Origin: Planctomyces sp.
GTDB taxonomy: Bacteria; Planctomycetota; Planctomycetia; Planctomycetales; Planctomycetaceae
Direction of reading: 5' to 3'
NCBI GenBank assembly: GCA_016795105.1
Contig: JAEUIH010000014.1
Location: 79,333-143,332, forward strand
Length of the DNA stretch: 64,000 nt
Below, one piece after another: positions 44,401 through 53,626 of this stretch. Positions within the stretch are counted from its first letter, which is position 1. Each line of letters starts with the position of its first letter. Under the pieces are notes generated by a model that saw only the letters and a program-made list of their open reading frames with translations, did not search any database and was not told where the DNA came from. A program made the translations under genes and the position numbers.

Positions 44401-47400
44401 TTCTCACCGCATTCCCAATGCCAGCGTCCCCTCTTGATGAGCGGCAGAGGATCGTTACCGGCCGCTTCCACCGCTTTATTCCAGTAGGCCTCGATGCGAT
44501 TCTGTCGGGAGACTTGGGGAGTGGCGTCCTGTTTTGCTGGAGAGAACAGGGCCGCGAGCTCCGCTTCCGCGGCTTCGGGCCCATCGATCAGTGCCCGGGC
44601 TTCTTTATGCAAGGCAAACGTGGCGAGCCAAATCAAATTACTTGTGCATGCCCCGCCAGAAGAGTCGGACCCATGTAAGTGACGCAAAAACATCTTCACA
44701 GTGTCTGCACTTCGGGAAAGGCATTTTCGGGCCTCATCATGTTCAGCAAGGTGCCAATGCGCCATCGCCAGTGCTGGTGAAATATACGCAGTCGACTGCC
44801 AATAGCCTTCAACACCTTTTGCGAATGCGAGGGATTTTAGTGCATCGCGATACCTCCCCAGTCGAAGTTCCACAAGACCCTGAACTCCTCGAGTTTCACG
44901 AGAGTTCTTCTCAGAAAGCAACTGATTCAGGAGGGGCAACAGATTAGAGGCTTCAGCTGGCGAAACGGGTTGCAACGCCCGTAACATGGAGCCATAGCGA
45001 AGTCGTGTGTGAGCGTCAGTGCCATTAACTTCCCAAAGTTCGTCAGTCCGCTGCAGACACTCTTTATATTCTTCGGGATCATTCAGTAACGTGGACAATG
45101 CTGCAGCACACGCTTCCAGAGACCAATGCGGCTCGCCCGTTGTATAGGCTTCGCGTGCGTCCTCCCAGCGGCTCCGATAGGCGAGGTAATCGCCGCGAAC
45201 CCGGTGCAGGTTGGCGTTTTTTGGGTCGCGTCGCAGAAGTTCGAGCAACACCGGTTCCCGGTTGGCGAGTTTCCCTTCAAAATGAAAGCCAACAGTATTC
45301 CATTGATCGCCAAACCCAATGGAGTAGATTTGCCTGGCATCGTCCGCAGCCATGTCAATCTGTCCTGAATCCGCGCGGTATAAGCAACGGGCTACCAGAG
45401 GCTCGACATTGTTCGGTGCGAGTTCTACCGCCTTATTGAAGTCCGCCTCGGCTTCGGGAATCCGGCCGAGTTCGACCAGCCGTTTGGCGCGCGCGATGTA
45501 GCGGTGCGGTGAGTTGGGATCGATGATATAGACAGAGGCGTCGAACGCATATGTCTCCGGGGAGAACGCCGCCCGGCGGGATTGTCGCTTGTCATAGAAT
45601 TCACGGAAGAGTGCCTCCACTTCCGTGGCGTCTCCGGTGACCGCCAACTCTGCTTCACGGGAGAACACCAAATTCAAGTACGGACTTTCCAGCCAGTACC
45701 TGTTTGCACGTAACGGTCCAAATTCCTCGCAATTCCGCATGGCTTCATTCAAGAACTGACGAGCTGCGTCACTTTGCTTCAGATTATGGTGTGCGATTGC
45801 TAAACACTGGAACCTCTCTGCACGAAGGTTCCGACACTCTACATCGTGCTCAAAAAAATCTACAACGTCCTGCCAGCGGCCGGCACGTAAATAGGCCAGC
45901 GGGATGGTAATTCTGCGCCCGCAGTCGCCTGATTTCTGCGATTCAGCGAATTCCAGTAGTTCGCCAGGGTCGTCGGTAACCCCCGGCGCCATAGTTCCGA
46001 TCTGTGCCAATGCCCATTTCCAACTATCCACCTGAGTCTCTTTCAAGCGATCGAAGAGTTCGGCGTAAACTCTCCGCGCTCCTTCATGATCTCCCGCAGC
46101 CAGAAACGCAACTGTCAGACATCGCCAGGGGTATTCGTAGCGATAGACCTCGTTACTCCGCCTTAGGCCATCTTCGATGAGACGGGCGGCTTCCTTCCAG
46201 TCTCCCCAGCGAGCCAGTTCCATGCCTCGATCGTAGGGATGATCACCCAGGCGAACTGTCAACAGAGAATCTGGCATTCCCTTTACGAGAATCTGGTTCA
46301 TGCCCTGCCGTAAGACAATTGGGTGTAGTTCAGGATCACGAGACCAATAGGGAAGGGGTGCCGGTGAGAAATGACACAACAATTGTCCGTTCACCCAGAC
46401 GCGGCACTCTTTGGTTGCAGACAGGCATAGTATAGCCGTTGTTTCACGCGGCGAGTAAATCGGAGCCAGCGCATAGACTGAGACATTGCCCTTCGCTGCC
46501 GGATACTGACTCAGACTCAGTAAGCCGAAGTCTCCCGTATCGACAGAGCTCCATTTCACCGGTTCGTCAGACAGCCCTGTTGTTGGATCGATGATGTGGA
46601 CTGGCGTGGCTGGATTGGCCTCCAGTTCCGGAGGACAGAATTCTCTTAATTCCGGAGGATACGGCCCAACGACCCACCAGCCGGCTTCGAGGAACTTATT
46701 CAGTTCGTTTGGAGTCATTGCTGCCGCCATGGCAAAGTCGGCCTCTGCCTTTTCGTTGTCTCCGCATTCCAGGTACCAGCGACCGCGTCGAATCAGGGGG
46801 TTTGGATTATTCCCGGCTACTTCAACTGCTTTGTTCCATGCGGCCTCGATCCGAAGCAACGCCTGTTTTGTATCACCCTGAATCCTCGCTACCGCAAGGA
46901 GCACTTCAGGATCGTGAATGGCAGCATCAATCGCCAACGCAATCTCGGCTTCCGCTTTGGCCGACTCGTCAATCAGTGAATAGCCGCGTGCCTGAATGAC
47001 GTGCAGCCAGGGGTCTGTCGGAGGATCAGCGTTCCGGATTCTCTTCCACGCTCGCTGCCGGGTGGCTACATAATGGCAGTATTCCCACCAATTTGTTTTT
47101 GTAAAGCCACTTGGAATCTCAATTACACCCTGACTTCCTAATGCAATTTGCTGACCAATGACGGCCAAATCCTCTTCCCCCGCCGTCAGCATCTGCTCCG
47201 CCACAAGTGGATCTCCCAACTCATGATAAATCAACGCTTTCGCGTACCACTGTTGCCATGTGGCCGAAGTATTTGCGTCAAATGTTTTCCGTGCATCCTG
47301 ATAGCTTCTATTCAGAAACTGCCCGAATCCTTTGACAAAGTACTTCCATCCGCTTCCTGTCGGATCTGGTGCTTTCTGATCAACGATCGCCTCAGCCAGC

Positions 47401-50400
47401 TGAGGGTCGATTCTTGGGTTGGATGTCAGAAATTCGAGACGTATCAGCTCCATCGCCCCGGAACTTTCAGAACTAAGGTTGTCATAGTTAATCAGAGAAC
47501 GAAGTCGATCCACCTCGGCGTCGGACCCGGCTGAGATCAGAACAATCACCTGAGAAAGAAGAGTTGGAGTAATCGCCAACTCAGGGCAAATGGATTTTGA
47601 AAAGCTCCTGGCAGATTCGGTAAAGAGTCCAACCGAGCCATAACGGGCAGCAAGCTTTGCGGCCTCGGTCGAAAGGGCACGCTTCAACGTGACGTCGTCC
47701 GGGGTTTCACTGATCGCATCTTGAATGTCATTAATCGTTTCCTGCCATGTCCTTATCGCTTCCGGATATTCTTCCCGTCCCCAATTGAGATCGCCAAACG
47801 CTGAACGGATGGAGTAACGGGCCACCAAATCGGATCGATCACTCGTGGAAAGTTTGCCATCGGACGCATTCAAAATCACATCGTAAACATCAGTCGCCTG
47901 TTGCAGCGATCTTTCCGCATCATCGAACTGTTTGAGCCCAATCTGCACAATTCCCATCGCGTAGAGTGTCGTCGCAAGAGCTCTTTGCTGTTGTCGATTC
48001 TGCGGATTCCCAATTGCTGCCTTCCCCAGGATCTCGACCGCTTTCTGCTGGTTGGCCAGTTTCTCCTGATCGGTCTTCGTTTGCGCAGCAAGGAGCTTGT
48101 TGGCCTCGGCAATCGTGTCAACTACGTTCGCCAGCTTCTGGAAGTCGTCCCGCTCGCGAAGAGAATCAAAGGCCTTGTAGTTCCTGAGAGCCGCCGGATC
48201 AGCCCAGCCCTTGTCAACCGCCTGTTGCAATGTCTGCATCGCAAGGTCGGCATTGCGGAGACGTTCATCGGCCGCCTCCGCATCTTCCGCTGCCGGAACC
48301 ATGCCATGTTCCGAGGTTGCTGCCAGAGATGCATACACAGACGCCAACTGGAACAGTTCGCTGGGTGTTTCACGCGGTATCTGCGGGAGAACTTCCCGAG
48401 CATCTCGATATGAACGGCTGGCCTCAGTAGTTAGTCCCATCAGCTTCTGATGGCCTGCAAGAATCAGCATATCCTTGTACAGCTCGCTACGCAGCAAGGT
48501 GTTTGCCGGATTCTGAAAAACGAGTCGTTTTCGAGTCGCAACCAGCTTTGTGAAGTGCCGCAGGGCCTCATCATTCTGTCCGAGTTCGCGGTACTTATTG
48601 CCAATGTTGCTTGAAGTGACAGCGTGCCAGCGATTCCAGAGAATTGAATGCGGCGCTAGTTGTACAGCCTTCTCATCGTAGACGGCCGCCAGCTCAAACA
48701 TCGCCAGAGCATCCTGTGTCTTCTTCTGTTCCCCCAGCAGGACACCAATGTTGTTGATGGTGGCCCCCAGTTCCGCATTGAACTCGGCACTGTCGGGGTA
48801 TTTCTCCACCAGCTTGCGACGGATCTCAAATGCCTTTTGATGCAGTGCCAGTGCCCCGGCATCATCCTTCTTTTCATCCAGTTCAATGGCCTGAGAGTTG
48901 TACGTTTCGGCCAGTGTACTCAGAACGGACACATTCTCCGGATTTGTTGCCAGAGTTTCTTCGGAAAGTCGAATCACGTCGCCATGTCGCTGCCCAAAAT
49001 AATATGCCTCGACGAGAGCTCTTCGGACTGCATCCCCGCCGAGTTGTCGGTTATGCAGTGATTCCAGCTGCTGAATCGCCTGAGCGTTTGCCGTTTTGGC
49101 TGCGTCTGAGTTCTCAAGTTCCCGCAGAATGACTGAAAGTCGCAACTGAGCAATTGCCAGTTCAATCTGAAGCTCCGGATCGTCCGCCTGTTCCTGTGTG
49201 AATTCCGCATAAAACTTCAGGGCTTCGGTGAGGAGTTCCTTTTTCAGCGGCTGCATGCCTGGGACAGAAAGCAGTTCACTGTCTGTGATCCTGGACAGGT
49301 ATTGATCGACGGCACGACGAGCACGGTTTGCATTGGAGTTTGCGCGATCCCGCTGGCGTTCGGCTTCCTCGCGAAGAGACTTTTCCGTGTCTCGAGCCGC
49401 CACCGCATCTTTGCGGGCAGTTTCAGCGAGTTCCCGATCTCTGTCAGCCTGAATCCTGGCAGCATTGGCCTGTACCAATGCCACACCCTTTTCACTAACA
49501 AGATCTGCATTCTTCGTCGCCAGGCTTTCAAAACGAAACGCGGCCAGGGTTGAACCGATCGCCACGATCATCAGCAGCACTGCGATGGCGGAGGTCAGCG
49601 ATGCCACTACGGGATTGCGGCGGCACCAGAGAGCGAAACGTGACACGGGAGAAATTCGTCTCGCAAGAATCGGCTCATCACGCAGAAAGCGATTCAGGTC
49701 GTCGCGAAGATCGGCTGCAGACTGGTAACGATGGGCGGGATCGCGATCAATTGCCTTCTCCACAATTGTTGTCAGATCCTTCGGCAAATGCGGATCCAGG
49801 GAATTCAGCGACCGCGGCGACTCACTGGTCACCTGCCTGATCAGCCGATGTTTGTCTGTTTCCGAAAATGCCGACCGGAGTACGAGCATTTCATAGAGGG
49901 TCAGACCCAGGGAATAAATATCCGAGCGATGGTCGGTTCGACCTTCAAACTGTTCCGGGGCCATGTACCGCAGTGTGCCCAGAACATCGCCCGTTTGAGT
50001 TAAATCCTGCTGATCACTGGCTTTGGCCAGACCAAAGTCTGTGACCCAGATGTTGCCGTAGGTATCCAGGAGTAGATTTGATGGTTTGATATCCCGGTGA
50101 ATGATGCCCTGCTGATGCGCATGCTGGATCGCGTCCGCGACCTGCACGCCGATGCGGGCCACACTTTTCCAGTAAGCCGCACCGTCAGGCTTTTCTGACG
50201 CTGCCTCACTCCTGCCGAGCATTCCGAAGGTGGCCGACGTACCAGTGTCCGAAAGACTGCCTCGACAGGTTTCATCAGCACGAGGTGGAGAACCGGTGTC
50301 TGCCAGGTCTGCATTGTTGTCGACTCCAGCATCGGGAAAACCGCTGTCACGTCCATGATCCGGAAGGATCAACGTGACACCGACCCGCCCTTCCAGAAGC

Positions 50401-51047
50401 GACTTTGCCAGCACATCCAGCGACGCGGCTGCAACACCGGCCTGGACAGCAACTTTTTGTCGTACCGGGGTCTCGTTCTCTGGATGTTTTAGCTGATCAG
50501 CCGGACGAGTGCTGCGAATTCGCCGCAATTCGACCATCACCTGATCCAGTCCCAGGCCCTGAATGAACTGCATCACATAGTAATGCAGACCATCCTCATC
50601 GCCGACGCCAAAGACCGGGACAATGTTGGTGTGATGCAGCCGAGCAGCCGCCTTTGATTCACGAGCAAACCTCTTTCGCACTTTGTCGTTATTGAAGAGC
50701 GAACGAGGCAACACCTTCACAGCTACGCGACGCCCCAGCGAGACCTGTTCCGCCTCGTAGACAATCCCCATGCCGCCACGACCGACTTCGCGAATGATTC
50801 GATAGTCGCCGATCTGAAGCAGTTCTGAATTCGGAAGAGCCGTCGTCTGCTGTTCCAGAGAATCGTCATCAATGGCCACTTTCTCGACCATCGCGATGGC
50901 TGGAAAGATCTCACGAATCTGATCTGCCAGATGTGGATAACGCTCTGCGTACTCGGCGATTCGCGGGAGTTCTCCTTTTCGATACCGTTCAATGAACTCT
51001 TCAGCCAGTTCAAAGACCAGTTCCGAACACGAATCTGACTCGCGCAT
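41418..51047 (-). CDS. Giant Ser/Thr protein kinase with TPR tail
   Basis: 3,209 residues. Residues 80-460 form a Hanks-type kinase: GRGGMG loop (89-94), Lys111 in VAVKVL, HRDIKPSN (317-324), DFGLAK (337-342) and APEQFEGR, all conserved; about 115 extra residues (173-290) sit between the hinge and the catalytic loop. A membrane helix follows (about 480-503), then a coiled coil and about 2,600 residues of mostly TPR-like helical repeats. Two copies of a beta-sandwich-like module (around 1452 and 2236) begin GWWV.GPYP..L..FCPPE and end with a VLR.G.NQIL.K motif. The N-terminal 70 residues resemble a kinase-associated helical domain. It would phosphorylate from the cytoplasm with its repeats outside, or the reverse only if topology differs. 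Confidence 0.9.
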   Translation of the reverse strand: MRESDSCSELVFELAEEFIERYRKGELPRIAEYAERYPHLADQIREIFPAIAMVEKVAIDDDSLEQQTTALPNSELLQIGDYRIIREVGRGGMGIVYEAEQVSLGRRVAVKVLPRSLFNNDKVRKRFARESKAAARLHHTNIVPVFGVGDEDGLHYYVMQFIQGLGLDQVMVELRRIRSTRPADQLKHPENETPVRQKVAVQAGVAAASLDVLAKSLLEGRVGVTLILPDHGRDSGFPDAGVDNNADLADTGSPPRADETCRGSLSDTGTSATFGMLGRSEAASEKPDGAAYWKSVARIGVQVADAIQHAHQQGIIHRDIKPSNLLLDTYGNIWVTDFGLAKASDQQDLTQTGDVLGTLRYMAPEQFEGRTDHRSDIYSLGLTLYEMLVLRSAFSETDKHRLIRQVTSESPRSLNSLDPHLPKDLTTIVEKAIDRDPAHRYQSAADLRDDLNRFLRDEPILARRISPVSRFALWCRRNPVVASLTSAIAVLLMIVAIGSTLAAFRFESLATKNADLVSEKGVALVQANAARIQADRDRELAETARKDAVAARDTEKSLREEAERQRDRANSNANRARRAVDQYLSRITDSELLSVPGMQPLKKELLTEALKFYAEFTQEQADDPELQIELAIAQLRLSVILRELENSDAAKTANAQAIQQLESLHNRQLGGDAVRRALVEAYYFGQRHGDVIRLSEETLATNPENVSVLSTLAETYNSQAIELDEKKDDAGALALHQKAFEIRRKLVEKYPDSAEFNAELGATINNIGVLLGEQKKTQDALAMFELAAVYDEKAVQLAPHSILWNRWHAVTSSNIGNKYRELGQNDEALRHFTKLVATRKRLVFQNPANTLLRSELYKDMLILAGHQKLMGLTTEASRSYRDAREVLPQIPRETPSELFQLASVYASLAATSEHGMVPAAEDAEAADERLRNADLAMQTLQQAVDKGWADPAALRNYKAFDSLRERDDFQKLANVVDTIAEANKLLAAQTKTDQEKLANQQKAVEILGKAAIGNPQNRQQQRALATTLYAMGIVQIGLKQFDDAERSLQQATDVYDVILNASDGKLSTSDRSDLVARYSIRSAFGDLNWGREEYPEAIRTWQETINDIQDAISETPDDVTLKRALSTEAAKLAARYGSVGLFTESARSFSKSICPELAITPTLLSQVIVLISAGSDAEVDRLRSLINYDNLSSESSGAMELIRLEFLTSNPRIDPQLAEAIVDQKAPDPTGSGWKYFVKGFGQFLNRSYQDARKTFDANTSATWQQWYAKALIYHELGDPLVAEQMLTAGEEDLAVIGQQIALGSQGVIEIPSGFTKTNWWEYCHYVATRQRAWKRIRNADPPTDPWLHVIQARGYSLIDESAKAEAEIALAIDAAIHDPEVLLAVARIQGDTKQALLRIEAAWNKAVEVAGNNPNPLIRRGRWYLECGDNEKAEADFAMAAAMTPNELNKFLEAGWWVVGPYPPELREFCPPELEANPATPVHIIDPTTGLSDEPVKWSSVDTGDFGLLSLSQYPAAKGNVSVYALAPIYSPRETTAILCLSATKECRVWVNGQLLCHFSPAPLPYWSRDPELHPIVLRQGMNQILVKGMPDSLLTVRLGDHPYDRGMELARWGDWKEAARLIEDGLRRSNEVYRYEYPWRCLTVAFLAAGDHEGARRVYAELFDRLKETQVDSWKWALAQIGTMAPGVTDDPGELLEFAESQKSGDCGRRITIPLAYLRAGRWQDVVDFFEHDVECRNLRAERFQCLAIAHHNLKQSDAARQFLNEAMRNCEEFGPLRANRYWLESPYLNLVFSREAELAVTGDATEVEALFREFYDKRQSRRAAFSPETYAFDASVYIIDPNSPHRYIARAKRLVELGRIPEAEADFNKAVELAPNNVEPLVARCLYRADSGQIDMAADDARQIYSIGFGDQWNTVGFHFEGKLANREPVLLELLRRDPKNANLHRVRGDYLAYRSRWEDAREAYTTGEPHWSLEACAAALSTLLNDPEEYKECLQRTDELWEVNGTDAHTRLRYGSMLRALQPVSPAEASNLLPLLNQLLSEKNSRETRGVQGLVELRLGRYRDALKSLAFAKGVEGYWQSTAYISPALAMAHWHLAEHDEARKCLSRSADTVKMFLRHLHGSDSSGGACTSNLIWLATFALHKEARALIDGPEAAEAELAALFSPAKQDATPQVSRQNRIEAYWNKAVEAAGNDPLPLIKRGRWHWECGEKEKAEADFAKAAEMIPHELNKFLEAGWWVAGPYPGELKQFCPPEINPDPSKPIPVFDPLTGLSDRLVGWRHEKTEQWGHVRLAAAAGSSGSTSQYALTFVYSPEERTVLLWTRADNIQRCWVNAVEVFDGLRPQAYGNGLDMVTKCHPIVLRKGLNQILLKTTVPPTGTHFTARIGDNPLDLSHGYLRDALFPELTLKLKESIQRDPNLNPFPRELLAASSLINGDEESYAITCSELATIARLRPATVDLCTVACVCSWSTSSQITSNELLGWVAAWIESVRPASDAYQWRRAAQVYGRTGEYDKAITILAERKEWDAHSWPIAALVYQKLGQHELAKEWKKKSDEFLESSINNFSADGTHYLIEFLPPYREACQLIDGDTKRLDDLLSKHYEARRNYRNTMDPSIAAFEEAHNAAKPEDSLASPFLAERLRTLGEFTASEAAFNRAVEANPSNRELLIARARLFADKGDARRAAEDIDAAIRVSAELKIDSFPWTDAVDLEFLQHPKVGHEIAQHRQRSRPSLIFAQFLMHYRQGEVNQAAECVSKLRGLARFAEAGGAALLLNDHPAFESICREAIETKHNPGERLWLLVLANSNAIRPEEVVELAKQVQPGSPDPRARLFLGLAHLRAGQYQEANAQLDAGLRQTTHWQQAAMFWPALAMSQYKLGKRDSATQFLNKSAEWRKLHQQQHLNPTAFGLHNLTIGEFTTAELLYHEAWALIEMAHTAETYQLERDFSKAAVAWKEYVRVIPWDTNAWLQVAACHICSGEYEDARLAFDQAVLLAPDNPRVLMMRATFHAGREQADLAAADFDLAGDVKPDDLASCHHCLVSFLAAGNLEGYRNSCRTLIARFSLHSDVHCVDQLVWFCSLADGAAEDPVEVVSLAERVNSEIPRHPSPLYNHSTALYRAGRFAESTQRLNETIAARGNAFANDFIFLAMAHSQAGNSVDAQQQLKKAHEWLAQPDISLPWNVHLEIRLLLSEAEQLIGNSGPY

Positions 51048-51198
51048 TAGTTAAACCCTGTTCCATGAAGACCGAAACCAGGCGGAAACACTCTACAACG
51101 ATGATGTACGTGTGCGGTACTTTTCGGATGCGGCTGGAGAACCGCAGTGATGGAAACTCTGCCCACAGCATAACCGCGAAGCGAGCGGCGTGTCAGGT

Positions 51199-52404
51199 CT
51201 ATTGGGGGATCAGTACTGCGGGAATATGGATAGACCCAGTCCATGCATTTCCGACAATCCAGCCACTATTATTGATGTCGGTCGGGTAATTGGGCGAGAG
51301 TCCTGTGGTTGTATTTGATTTTTCAAGGTCAACGACGTTGGTGCCCTGCCACAGCACTGGGGCATAGAATCGATCGATGATCCCGCTTGATTTACGGAAC
51401 ACGTTGACTGCTCCAAGTACTTTTGGCGTTGCGGAATCGTCGAGTGCGGCAGCGAGGACGTTGGTCGTGCTCGTTCTCGATGTGTTAACAAGCAGAGGTA
51501 ATGTTCGATTGGTGAGCACGCCGTTGACATTTTCAAGCAAATAGGCGCGTCCACTGGCTTCGCCACAGATATCGCCTGAGTCATTGATTGCATTCGCTGT
51601 GCTCGACGCTGCACTGGGAAACAACGCAGTCGTGGATGTTACTGAGAACACTGGAGTGGAATTGTTCCAGTTCAGCGAGAGTTGCCAACGATGAGCCATC
51701 TGTTCCACAACGCCGACAACTGCGAGGCTGGAGTTGATACTCATAGCCACAGTCTCGTACTCGGTGATCTCCGGTGTTGCCATACCAACATCCAGAATTA
51801 CGGGCTGTGTGATTGTGAAATTCTGGTCGTCCAGAATTCCCCATGCCACAGCATACGTCACTGGATCCGGAGTGGAGTTTCGGTCAATGAACCGTCCTAC
51901 GACAACAGCTTTCAGCCCATTGAATGCGAGAGGTTGATTGCTGATGCCATATGCTTCCCCTGTTGTTCCCTGCGGGATTGGCAATTCGCGAGCTGGCCCG
52001 TTCTTGTTGTTCCAGATGACAGGCCGCCATTGGTCCGGAAATTCATAGAATCCCAGGGCACCTACGATGAATCCCTGGTCATTGATGTCGCTTGCTCCGC
52101 TGTCGAAGGAGATGATTTGATCACCAACGACCAGATCTGAGTCTAGAGTGGTGGAAATGACCACATTCGTGTCTGACACAGTCCAATGCTGAGCCTGCAT
52201 TGGCCCCTGGACGTAGCCAACCATTTCCCCGGAACCATTGACTGCCTGAACTAACCCTTCAGAACTCGATAGCGGAACTGTTCGATATGAGGTCGTGGTA
52301 CCGCCACCCCCGCCCGCGGGCGGCTTAGCAGCTTCGGACAGATTTGACGCCGTGAGGAGGAAAATCGTAACGACAACTACAGCAACGTGTTTTGGCCAGT
52401 TCAT
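51199..52404 (-). CDS. Secreted HAF-repeat-type protein
   Basis: 401 residues from ATG 52404, with GAGGAG in the ribosome position. A signal peptide (VAVVVVTIFLLTASNLSEAA) is followed by a Gly-rich spacer (PPAGGGGGTTTS). The body has repeated units with G-x-x-x-G-x-N and D-I-N-x-x-G patterns (AVNGSGEMVGYVQGPMQAQH, ASDINDQGFIVGALGFYEFP, AINDSGDICGEASGRAYLLE, TDINNSGWIVGNAWTGSIHI) of the HAF family of extracellular beta-propeller-like proteins. No catalytic site; a surface role is assumed. Confidence 0.75.
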   Translation of the reverse strand: MNWPKHVAVVVVTIFLLTASNLSEAAKPPAGGGGGTTTSYRTVPLSSSEGLVQAVNGSGEMVGYVQGPMQAQHWTVSDTNVVISTTLDSDLVVGDQIISFDSGASDINDQGFIVGALGFYEFPDQWRPVIWNNKNGPARELPIPQGTTGEAYGISNQPLAFNGLKAVVVGRFIDRNSTPDPVTYAVAWGILDDQNFTITQPVILDVGMATPEITEYETVAMSINSSLAVVGVVEQMAHRWQLSLNWNNSTPVFSVTSTTALFPSAASSTANAINDSGDICGEASGRAYLLENVNGVLTNRTLPLLVNTSRTSTTNVLAAALDDSATPKVLGAVNVFRKSSGIIDRFYAPVLWQGTNVVDLEKSNTTTGLSPNYPTDINNSGWIVGNAWTGSIHIPAVLIPQ

Positions 52405-52520
52405 GGACGACTCCTCACGGAAAGACAGATTTTTTAGCTCCTGTATTCGTAAGTGCAAACTCGCTCAGGTCGTCTCAGAAAAAACCTGAATTTTGCAAAG
52501 GAAATTCTGAGCTGGCAGCG

Positions 52521-52640
52521 GGCAGGGGTGGCTCGGGCAGGAATGCCCAAGCTACATTTGGGCAGGGGGGGCTCGGGCAGGAATGCCCAAGCTACATTTG
52601 GGGAGGGGTGGCTCGGGCAGGAATGCCCAAGCTACATTTT
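52521..52640. repeat. Three tandem 40-bp repeats with internal hairpins
   Basis: Exactly three 40-nt units (52521-52560, 52561-52600, 52601-52640), nearly identical. Each holds GGGCAGGAATGCCC, a 5-bp hairpin with a GGAA loop, followed by AAGCTACATTT. The array lies in the gap between the HAF gene's 5' end and the terC 3' end, 3 nt from the terC stop. It may act as a transcriptional end structure; not a CRISPR array, since there are no spacers. Confidence 0.85.
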
Positions 52641-52642
52641 GA

Positions 52643-53392
52643 TTAGTATTGGGATGGTGGGGCTTCGGGGTGTTTCTTTTTTTCTGTGAGCATCTGGAGG
52701 ATTTCCACGCCGAAGGAAAATGCCATCGCGAAGTAGACATAGCCTTTTGGGATTTTGTGATGGAAGCCTTCGGCGACCAGCAGGATGCCGATGAGCAGTA
52801 AGAACGAGAGGGCGAGAATCTTGATGGCCGGATGTTGTTCGATGAAATTGACGATCGCCTTTGAGAACCACAGCATACCGAGCACTGAAATGATGATCGC
52901 GGCGATCATGATTGGGATCGGGCGGGGCAGGGTATCGGTCATGCCAACGGCAGTGATGACGGAATCCAGTGAAAAGACGACATCGATCATCAGTACCTGA
53001 ATGAGTACAGCCTTCAGGCTGGCAACAACCGGCACAAAGTCTGCTTCATCCTGCCGGGCATGACCGACTTTGTGATGGATTTCCCAGGTTGCTTTTCCCA
53101 ACAGGAACAGCCCGCCGAAGATCAGGATCATGTCCTTACCGGTAAACTCATGGCCGCTCAGGGTGAAGAGGCCCTTTTTGAGTCCCATCACCCAGCCGAT
53201 ACCGAGTACGAGGAGAACTCTGGAGATGACTGCCAGCAGAAGTCCCAGCCGTCGAGCGCGATCTCGCTGATCAACAGGCAGGCGACTGGCAAGAATTGCG
53301 ATGAAAATGATGTTGTCGATGCCCAGCACAAGCTCAAGAGACGTGAGAGTGAGCAGTGCAATGATGGCTTCGCCGGTAAAAAAATCACCCAT
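52643..53392 (-). CDS. TerC-family integral membrane protein
   Basis: 249 residues from ATG 53392. TerC fingerprints: LELVLGIDNIIFIAILASRL and QVLMIDVVFSLDSVITAVGM, each with an Asp in the membrane (the metal-binding pair), plus seven helices. TerC proteins export or bind Mn2+ or act in tellurite resistance and in metal loading of secreted proteins. An upstream extension to 53467 lacks a ribosome site. It is divergent from the sigma factor gene. Confidence 0.85.
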   Translation of the reverse strand: MGDFFTGEAIIALLTLTSLELVLGIDNIIFIAILASRLPVDQRDRARRLGLLLAVISRVLLVLGIGWVMGLKKGLFTLSGHEFTGKDMILIFGGLFLLGKATWEIHHKVGHARQDEADFVPVVASLKAVLIQVLMIDVVFSLDSVITAVGMTDTLPRPIPIMIAAIIISVLGMLWFSKAIVNFIEQHPAIKILALSFLLLIGILLVAEGFHHKIPKGYVYFAMAFSFGVEILQMLTEKKKHPEAPPSQY

Positions 53393-53626
53393 CGTGGAAA
53401 ATCCTTGGTCGTTCTCAGGTACATCCTGTTGAGCGGGGCAGTTTAGTGTGTAATGGATGCACTTCAACGAACTTCAGTCATGGCAGAGAGCCGCGGAAAC
53501 GCACAAAAACGGCAATGGATCCCTGAAAACAACGGAATTGTGATCGTTTTTGTCGTTTTCCTTTTGAGGATTTGGAATCCGTTGAGTCTGAATAACGGTC
53601 ATAACTTTACACGAGGAATTCAACAG

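Noticed and set aside
52521..52640. CRISPR array
   Set aside because: Repeats are directly tandem with no spacers and there are no cas genes nearby.
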